This document shows positions 51,481 through 57,688 of a DNA stretch of 57,688 nucleotides, piece after piece (position 1 is the first letter of the stretch; the number at the start of each line of letters is the position of its first letter). This DNA comes from Photorhabdus australis DSM 17609. Its GTDB lineage: Bacteria; Pseudomonadota; Gammaproteobacteria; Enterobacterales; Enterobacteriaceae. A program made the position numbers and the translations under genes. The notes beneath the pieces are model-generated. The model had not been told where the DNA came from, ran no database searches, and saw only the letters and a program-made list of their open reading frames with translations. The stretch lies in the NCBI RefSeq assembly GCF_000711895.1, contig NZ_JONO01000036.1:1-57688 (forward strand). Reading direction: 5' to 3'.

Positions 51481-52995
51481 CTATGACCTTTTATTTGGCC
51501 TATCTGAATGTAGTTGAGTGCGTATCTGCCCGGCAATGCTTTCTGCCTGGGGGCCCAATACAACTTGAACGCTCTGTTTACCTATTTTCAGGACGCCTTT
51601 TGCACCTAGTTGTTTTAGCCTGTGTTCATCCAATTGTGTGTTGTCTTCAACGGTTAAGCGAAGGCGGGTAATGCAAGCGTCTACCGTACGAATATTTTGT
51701 ACGCCACCGAGAGCGGCAATGTAATGCTGGATTGTTTCATTATCTTGGGCGGCGGAAGTCGCTTGAGTTGTCTCTCCAATTTCACGGCCTGGTGTACGTA
51801 AGTTAAAAATACGAATCATCAGGGTGAAACAAACAAAATACAGCATAAAGAACAAGGCGATTAATGGGATTAACAACCATGGTTTGGTTGCCAGACCCCA
51901 GCTTAATACAAGGTCAATTAATCCGGCGGAGAATCCAAAACCATGCAGAATACCCAATGAATTGACGATAACCATGCTAACGCCAGCCAATATTGCATGC
52001 AGAACATATAAAGCTGGCGCCAGGAATAAGAATGAGAATTCTATTGGTTCAGTTATACCGGTTAAGAATGCTGTTAATGCAACGGATAACAGCATCCCGC
52101 CAATCTGGGGTCGACGTTCCTTTGGTGCTGCGAAATACATTGCCAGTGCAGCACCGGGCAAACCGCCCATAAAGATGGGATAAGCCCAGGCCATGTAAAC
52201 TCCGGCATGTGGATCGCCGGCAAAGAAACGGTTCAAGTCGCCGCGGCTCATATCGGTGGCGATTTGGGTAATAGTTGAGCCATCGATGCCTGGAACCGCT
52301 GCGCCGATGGTCAGAGAACGGACAACATCCGGAGCCAGGCAGATATTATGTACAGAGCTGGCTAAATCATAAGTAATTTTCAGACAGTCACCCAGACTAA
52401 ACCAGAAAACAGAGTGCAGAATATAGTGCAAACCAAATGGAATGAGAGAGCGGTTAAGTACACCATAAGTAAACCATCCGACCGTACCGCTTTTTGATAC
52501 TAACAGACTGAAAGAATCAATGCCGTGCTGGACATATGGCCAGACATAGCCGCATATCCATGCAATGAACAGACAAATAATGCCTGTCATGATAGGGACT
52601 AATCGCTTGCCCGCGAAGAAAGCAAGAAACTCTGGCAAGCGTGTATCTGAAAAACGGTTATAACAATGACCGGCAACGATACCCGCGATAATACCGGCGA
52701 AAAAAGACATATTGATAGTCGAGTCTATGACGGACGTGGCTTTAGTGAGTACTAGAAAGCCAACTACACCTGCCAGCGCGGCAGCGCCAGCATTATCTTT
52801 TGCTAATCCCACTGCGATACCTAATGCAAATAACAGTGGGAGATTTTCAAAAATACCACCGCCAGCGCTGGCGATGAAAGGAATATTAAATACGTCGGGT
52901 TGGCCGAAACGTAGCAAAAGCGCGGCTACGGGAAGTGTAGCAATGGGAAGCATCAATGCTTTTCCCAATCGCTGTAAGTAGTTGAATATACCCAT
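51481..52995 (-). CDS. nagE: N-acetylglucosamine PTS transporter subunits IICB (no IIA)
   Basis: Membrane permease and phosphotransfer protein that imports GlcNAc as GlcNAc-6-phosphate. The IIC domain (about residues 1-385, ten or so helices) contains MGIFNYLQRLGKALMLPIAT and GITEPIEFSFLFLAP. The IIB domain (about 415-490) has the phospho-Cys C441 in VDACITRLRL and GVLKIGKQSVQVVLGP. It ends at residue 504, whereas E. coli NagE is 648 residues with a fused IIA. The IIA function must come from elsewhere, probably Crr. It is oriented like nagBAC; in E. coli it is divergent. Confidence 0.94.
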   Translation of the reverse strand: MGIFNYLQRLGKALMLPIATLPVAALLLRFGQPDVFNIPFIASAGGGIFENLPLLFALGIAVGLAKDNAGAAALAGVVGFLVLTKATSVIDSTINMSFFAGIIAGIVAGHCYNRFSDTRLPEFLAFFAGKRLVPIMTGIICLFIAWICGYVWPYVQHGIDSFSLLVSKSGTVGWFTYGVLNRSLIPFGLHYILHSVFWFSLGDCLKITYDLASSVHNICLAPDVVRSLTIGAAVPGIDGSTITQIATDMSRGDLNRFFAGDPHAGVYMAWAYPIFMGGLPGAALAMYFAAPKERRPQIGGMLLSVALTAFLTGITEPIEFSFLFLAPALYVLHAILAGVSMVIVNSLGILHGFGFSAGLIDLVLSWGLATKPWLLIPLIALFFMLYFVCFTLMIRIFNLRTPGREIGETTQATSAAQDNETIQHYIAALGGVQNIRTVDACITRLRLTVEDNTQLDEHRLKQLGAKGVLKIGKQSVQVVLGPQAESIAGQIRTQLHSDRPNKRS

Positions 52996-53063
52996 AATTC
53001 TTACCTTTAGTTGAGGGATGTTTTATTGAAAAAGTAGCTCACTATGAACAACAGCAATATAAC

Positions 53064-53084
53064 TTATTTTTAGTTGAAAAATAA
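53064..53084. promoter_or_regulatory. Palindrome upstream of nagE, candidate NagC operator
   Basis: TTATTTTT-AGTTG-AAAAATAA is a perfect 8-bp inverted repeat 69-89 bases before the nagE ATG. Its AT-rich symmetric arms resemble NagC operators of enterobacteria. Assignment is inference. Confidence 0.45.
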
Positions 53085-53293
53085 TAAAAAGCTACATATA
53101 AATGAGTAATTGTGATCACTGTAGCGATATTGTTTAAAATTGCATAAATTAAGTCATGTGTAGTAAACGGATTCAAATTTCCAATTGAATTAACATAGTG
53201 ATTTATTTGATTTTATGGTTTTTAGCTATCGAAATAGATCGAGTGACATAAAACTTGATGATGAGAAACAGATAAATTAATAAGAGTCTTAGG

Positions 53294-53317
53294 AATGGGC
53301 ACTTGCATGTGCCCATT
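53294..53317. terminator. Hairpin downstream of the glycosyltransferase gene
   Basis: AATGGGCAC and GTGCCCATT form a perfect 9-bp stem with a 6-base loop, 23 bases past the glycosyltransferase stop codon. There is no T-run on the minus strand, so it may be a Rho-independent terminator of weak type or an mRNA-end hairpin. The rest of 52996-53339 holds the nagE promoter region and no gene. Confidence 0.45.
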
Positions 53318-53339
53318 GATTTAGTGAATAGTTTAAGTG

Positions 53340-54644
53340 TTATGATAGACACTCTGAGACAGAGTTTTGGTTTGACATATAACTTATTGAGATTTCTTCC
53401 CATGCTTTTTCCATACTATCTTCGAAGCATGTCTTTGAAATTAAAGAGCTTATGTATTGTAACTGTTGACTGGTGGCAAACAGATTTTTTTCGTATATTG
53501 ATATTATTTTTTCAGTAAGGGAATCTATATTATATGCAAATTTATACTCTGAAGAAAAATAAGACGCTGCTTCAATTAAATTTAAATTAGGGAAGATTGT
53601 ATATACACCATTTAATGCAGCCTCTAATGGTGTAATGCCAAGAGTTTCATAGCGTGATGTACATACAAAAATAGATTTATTTTTTATTCTATTGAAAACG
53701 CTGAGTAATTCCGTTTGGGATAACTTATGTGATATAAAAAAATGTGACTGATATCTGAGGGGAACCATAGATATCAGTTTATTCCTTCTGGTGTTTTTGT
53801 TCTCTTCATCACCTGCAATGAAAATTTTAATGGGAATACCTTTATCCAGTAAAACAATTGCTGAATTGATTAATAGTTCTATGTTTTTAAAATAATCTAA
53901 TCTGGCTACCGCGCTAAACAACAATAATTCATTTTTATTAGTTTTGATAAAATCATTAATATATTTATTTTCTATATTAAATTCATTATTTTCTTCAAAG
54001 AAAATAGGTGGGCTAATGTTTTTGATATTGTCTGGTTTTATGCCTTTTTTAAGTAAGAAATCACCTTGTAATTTTGAATGTTGGAAAATAAAATATTTTT
54101 TATCAATTAATATTTCAATCCCTTTCATTTGTTGAATATTAATGTGTTGAGCCTTATTTTTATTTTCAAAAGCATCATATGTTTTTTCCAGAGAATAGTG
54201 TTGCTGAAAGTCTTCTACGAAAGGGCCATGATGTGTTATACAACAAGGTATATGAGGAGGGTGATAGGATAATAGTGTATCTGTTTGATAATAAACTATT
54301 GCGGGAGTTGTTTGATTATTTTTTATTGATAATATTGAAATACATTTTTCCAGCATGTTTCTGATGTCTGAAATTTCCATAGAGAAATTAAAAAAGATAT
54401 TTATACATTTTATATCTTTAATTATACTTTCGGTTGTTTTAGGTGAAATTAATGATTCATCTCTTTTGTAGAGTATAAAACCAGAAAGTAAGTTTCTTTT
54501 TATAAAATAATCAGCAATTTTTAGTGCGAATGATGTCGCTCCAACTTTAAAACCGGAACGATAATCATTTGATATGTAGTTGCCATTAATGACTATGACT
54601 GCTGGCGCGGCTGCTACTTTCTTGCTTGATATTATATTTGGCAT
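53340..54644 (-). CDS. Orphan glycosyltransferase, GT4-like (GT-B fold)
   Basis: 434-residue protein that looks like a group 1 glycosyltransferase. The C-terminal half has LLLFSAVARLDYFKNIELLI near residue 250 and the EX7E nucleotide-sugar motif in CTSRYETLGITPLEAALNG near residue 350. The N-terminal half has IVINGNYISNDYRSGFKVGA and CCITHHGPF. No signal peptide or membrane helix is evident, so it acts in the cytosol. Donor and acceptor are unknown. The gene is much more AT-rich, with many Lys/Ile/Asn/Phe codons, than its neighbours and sits alone between nagE and glnS, which suggests transfer. AAGGGA precedes the ATG. Confidence 0.8.
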   Translation of the reverse strand: MPNIISSKKVAAAPAVIVINGNYISNDYRSGFKVGATSFALKIADYFIKRNLLSGFILYKRDESLISPKTTESIIKDIKCINIFFNFSMEISDIRNMLEKCISILSIKNNQTTPAIVYYQTDTLLSYHPPHIPCCITHHGPFVEDFQQHYSLEKTYDAFENKNKAQHINIQQMKGIEILIDKKYFIFQHSKLQGDFLLKKGIKPDNIKNISPPIFFEENNEFNIENKYINDFIKTNKNELLLFSAVARLDYFKNIELLINSAIVLLDKGIPIKIFIAGDEENKNTRRNKLISMVPLRYQSHFFISHKLSQTELLSVFNRIKNKSIFVCTSRYETLGITPLEAALNGVYTIFPNLNLIEAASYFSSEYKFAYNIDSLTEKIISIYEKNLFATSQQLQYISSLISKTCFEDSMEKAWEEISISYMSNQNSVSECLS

Positions 54645-55664
54645 TTTTATTTCCCTTAGGGTGTTTTATTAAATAAATGAAATTATTGAGTATTGTTTTC
54701 ATGTGTTAATTTTTTAGTTTAATATTCAGAATGATTAGGGTTGATTAAGTGTATCATACTGTACTTGGATAGTTTTATTACAGATAAGATACCTGATAAT
54801 ATTATTACCTTAATAATAAATTGCAAAGTATTTTATTGTTTATTTGCGACGATTTAAACATAAAAATGCGTGTATGTAACGTAACCCTTTATTATGCTTT
54901 AGTTTATTTTGTCGGACTGATTATAAATTTATTTTCAAACAAATGCCCATTAGGATAATGGCGTAATTGAGATAAAATCATGATGGTGAAATACCTGAAT
55001 TATCAGAATTAATCATGAGATTAATTTATTGTTATTTTTAGTTTTTTATATATAAAAATTTAATTTAGAATATCATTAATAGCGTTTCAATCATAAATTT
55101 GATATGTGTAATTATTTTTTATATTTACGGGATGAAAATATCAATTAATAGGTGACTTAGGGGTTTAAATTATAGGTTTATGTTCATCTTATCAAATGGT
55201 TATTTATGAAAAACATAGTGTCAACTATTTATTCTTTAAAGTTGGGTGGTTGTTATTCGATAATATTTTTTATGGTTGAATGAAATAATTGATTGAAAAT
55301 AGTTTCATTAATTATTTCATGTTGTAAATTACTCAACGCTTCTTCAAATTATAAATAAAGCGCGCTGTATTGTTGACTATGCTACGGTTGAGTGTTTTTT
55401 CGACCTTGATAAAGGTTTGTTCGTAACTATTTGTTATATATGAGATTATGGAAGCATGGATAAATGAGTTTGGATTGTTGAGTATCATGCTTATTTTTCG
55501 GTAAAAAATTATAGAAACAGTTCCTTATTCGGCAGAGAGTCGTTTTTTCGCTCCAACTTTGTACTGAATCGTCATTTTACATGAACAAACGGTTGTTTCT
55601 CAGCACTGCTTGTTGGATTATAGGCGGTTATGTGACGCATTTTTGCATTATTGAGGTATAAGAA
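54645..55664. other. 1-kb AT-rich gap between the glycosyltransferase and glnS
   Basis: No gene, RNA or repeat could be supported. The part to about 55320 is extremely AT-rich with stop codons in all frames. The last 300 bases are less extreme and should hold the glnS promoter; TTGACT at 55372 is a possible -35 box without a clear partner. A short reading frame on the minus strand at 55572-55925 is a shadow of glnS. Confidence 0.4.
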
Positions 55665-57332
55665 ATGAGTGAGGCAGACGCCCGCCCGACAAACTTTATT
55701 CGTCAGATAATTGACGAAGATTTGGCAACTGGTAAACATACATTGGTACATACTCGCTTTCCGCCTGAACCCAATGGTTATCTGCATATTGGTCATGCGA
55801 AATCTATCTGCCTGAACTTTGGTGTTGCAAAAGACTATCAGGGCCAGTGTAATCTGCGTTTTGATGATACCAACCCAGTAAAGGAAGATGTTGAATACGT
55901 CGATTCTATTAAAAATGACGTTCAATGGTTAGGTTTTGAGTGGAGTGGTGATATTCGTTACTCTTCTAATTATTTTGATACGCTGTATCAGTATGCCATT
56001 GAGTTGATCAATAAAGGTCTGGCTTATGTTGATGAATTGAGCCCGGAAGAGATACGTGAATATCGTGGAACGTTGAAAGAGCCGGGTAAAAACAGCCCGT
56101 ATCGTGATCGCAGTATTGAAGAAAACTTGGCTTTGTTTGAAAAAATGCGCGCTGGTGAATTTGGCGAAGGTAAAGCTTGCTTGCGTGCCAAAATTGACAT
56201 GGCATCTCCCTTTATTGTGATGCGTGATCCGGTTCTGTATCGTATTAAATTTGCAGAGCATCATCAGTCTGGTAGCAAATGGTGCATCTACCCAATGTAC
56301 GATTTTACCCACTGTATCTCTGACGCGCTGGAAGGTATTACACATTCGCTGTGTACGCTGGAGTTTCAGGATAACCGCCGCCTGTACGACTGGGTGTTGG
56401 AAAATATCACCATTGATTGTCATCCGCGCCAGTATGAATTCTCGCGCTTGAATCTTGAATATACCGTTATGTCCAAGCGTAAATTGAATTTGCTGGTGGT
56501 TGACAAGATTGTTGAAGGTTGGGATGACCCACGTATGCCGACTATTTCAGGCTTGCGCCGTCGTGGTTATACCGCTTCTGCCATCCGTGAATTCTGTCGT
56601 CGTATTGGTGTCACCAAGCAGGATAATAATGTGGAAATGGCCGCATTGGAATCCTGTATCCGTGATGATCTGAATGAAAATGCACCTCGCGCCATGGCTG
56701 TTCTCGATCCAGTTAAATTGGTGATCGAAAATAGGTCAGAAGGGACTCAGATGCTGAGTATGCCTAACCATCCGAATAAACCGGAGATGGGCAACCGTGA
56801 AGTGCCATTTAGCCGTGAGATCTATATTGATCGGGCTGATTTCCGTGAAGAGGCGAATCGTCAATATAAGCGTTTGGTATTAGGTAAAGAAGTTCGCTTG
56901 CGTAATGCTTATATCATCAAAGCGGAACGTATTGAAAAAGATGCCGACGGCAATATCACGACAATCTATTGTAGTTACGATGAACAGACTTTGAATAAAG
57001 ATCCGGCAGATGGCCGTAAAGTGAAAGGTGTTATTCATTGGGTTAGTGCTACTCATGCTGTTCCTGCTGAATTCCGCCTGTATGATCGTCTGTTCAGTGT
57101 ACCAAACCCAAGTGTGGAAGATGATTTTCTGGCGACTATTAACCCTGAATCGCTGGTAATTCGTCAGGGATTTGTTGAACCAGGTTTAGCTGATGCTAAG
57201 CCAGAAGAAACTTATCAGTTTGAGCGTGAAGGTTATTTTTGTGCTGATAGCTGTCACTCTAGTGCAGAACATCTGGTATTTAATCGTACTGTTGGCTTAC
57301 GTGATACTTGGGCAAAAATTTCTCAGGATTAA
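55665..57332 (+). CDS. glnS: Glutaminyl-tRNA synthetase
   Basis: Class I synthetase of 555 residues (554 in E. coli) charging the tRNA-Gln species encoded by the nearby operon. The HIGH motif is [12 protein letters not shown] at about residues 35-46 and the KMSKS-like loop is VMSKRKL near residue 268. [14 protein letters not shown] and [11 protein letters not shown] are family signatures, and two C-terminal beta-barrels recognise the anticodon. The ATG at 55665 has GAGG upstream. Confidence 0.98.
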   Translation: MSEADARPTNFIRQIIDEDLATGKHTLVHTRFPPEPNGYLHIGHAKSICLNFGVAKDYQGQCNLRFDDTNPVKEDVEYVDSIKNDVQWLGFEWSGDIRYSSNYFDTLYQYAIELINKGLAYVDELSPEEIREYRGTLKEPGKNSPYRDRSIEENLALFEKMRAGEFGEGKACLRAKIDMASPFIVMRDPVLYRIKFAEHHQSGSKWCIYPMYDFTHCISDALEGITHSLCTLEFQDNRRLYDWVLENITIDCHPRQYEFSRLNLEYTVMSKRKLNLLVVDKIVEGWDDPRMPTISGLRRRGYTASAIREFCRRIGVTKQDNNVEMAALESCIRDDLNENAPRAMAVLDPVKLVIENRSEGTQMLSMPNHPNKPEMGNREVPFSREIYIDRADFREEANRQYKRLVLGKEVRLRNAYIIKAERIEKDADGNITTIYCSYDEQTLNKDPADGRKVKGVIHWVSATHAVPAEFRLYDRLFSVPNPSVEDDFLATINPESLVIRQGFVEPGLADAKPEETYQFEREGYFCADSCHSSAEHLVFNRTVGLRDTWAKISQD

Positions 57333-57350
57333 TTAAATTCTGGTGTATTT

Positions 57351-57384
57351 AAAAAGCGTGGCAATTTAATTGTTACGCTTTTTT
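57351..57384 (+). terminator. Terminator of glnS
   Basis: AAAAAGCGT and ACGCTTTTTT arms enclose GGCAATTTAATTGTT, followed by T-rich DNA. It starts 19 bases after the stop codon. Confidence 0.85.
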
Positions 57385-57688
57385 ATTTTATAAATTTTAT
57401 CTTATTCTTGATTTTATGGTTTCTTATCCATCATTATAATAGGTTAAATAAGTTAATGTTAATGAATTTCTGCTAAAATATTATCATTGATAAATAATTC
57501 TGAATTTATTTTTGTTGGGAAATATTTATATTGAAAAAGCTATTTTTTAATGTGGATTTTATATTATTGAATTTTCTGTGTTGTATGGTTTTTTTATTTT
57601 AATATCAATTTCATATATAGTTTTAATTGTATTTTTATTAATGTGTTCTTTGTCATGTTATGCAAAAAAAACATTTTTTATTATTGAT
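57385..57688. other. AT-rich end of the window, no gene seen
   Basis: The last 300 bases are AT-rich with no reading frame or RNA that I can support. The next gene lies outside the window. Confidence 0.4.

Noticed and set aside
53110-53130. CRP site upstream of nagE around TGTGATCACTGTAGCG
   Set aside because: Only one half (TGTGA) fits; the second half TAGCG does not match TCACA.

Overview
The window looks like a chromosome segment from an enterobacterium of the Photorhabdus/Xenorhabdus type (Morganellaceae). Nearly every protein aligns, from memory, along its whole length with Escherichia coli housekeeping proteins. The base composition is AT-rich, intergenic stretches can be very AT-rich, and one imperfect palindromic element of a kind common in Photorhabdus and relatives lies in proU. 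The genus assignment is inference; no 16S or other marker gene is present.

Layout. 1-410: 3' part of an IS3-family insertion sequence. 590-5320: pssA, patZ and the remains of tapT (yfiP), which has an internal deletion and has lost metal-binding cysteines. 5456-6472: the SpoU-family methyltransferase yfiF on the opposite strand; the trxC found at this place in E. coli is missing. 6500-20750: the block emrB-emrA-mprA, ygaH-ygaZ, a YgaY-like MFS exporter, proX-proW-proV, nrdF-nrdE-nrdI-nrdH, in the same order as E. coli at about 60 min. 20950-21890: ogt and cspE. 21900-52995: a long block matching E. coli at about 14-15 min: crcB, lipA, lipB, ybeD, dacA, rlpA, mrdB, mrdA, rlmH, rsfS, nadD, holA, lptE, leuS, gltLKJI, lnt, ybeX, ybeY, ybeZ, miaB, ubiF, a Met-Leu-Gln-Gln-Met-Gln tRNA operon, nagC, nagA, nagB and nagE. 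53340-54644: an AT-rich orphan glycosyltransferase followed by 1 kb of AT-rich DNA without a gene. 55665-57332: glnS.

How the genes work together. mrdA-mrdB-rlpA-dacA build and trim the rod-shaped wall. lipB-lipA make the lipoyl cofactor. holA, nadD, rsfS, rlmH and lptE sit in the leuS-mrdA cluster. gltIJKL imports glutamate/aspartate and carries the hallmarks of GcvB/SroC control. proVWX imports compatible solutes. nrdHIEF is the class Ib ribonucleotide reductase operon, preceded by two NrdR boxes three helical turns apart. nagE-nagBA-nagC imports and breaks down N-acetylglucosamine; here nagE points the same way as nagBAC and lacks a IIA domain.

No phage, toxin, CRISPR or defence system is visible, and I found no clearly new system. 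The points most worth a second look are the decayed tapT, one tRNA-Met copy whose 5' acceptor strand no longer pairs, a probable orphan right end of an IS605/TnpB-type element beside dacA, the rearranged nag locus, the orphan glycosyltransferase island, and several palindromic operator candidates.
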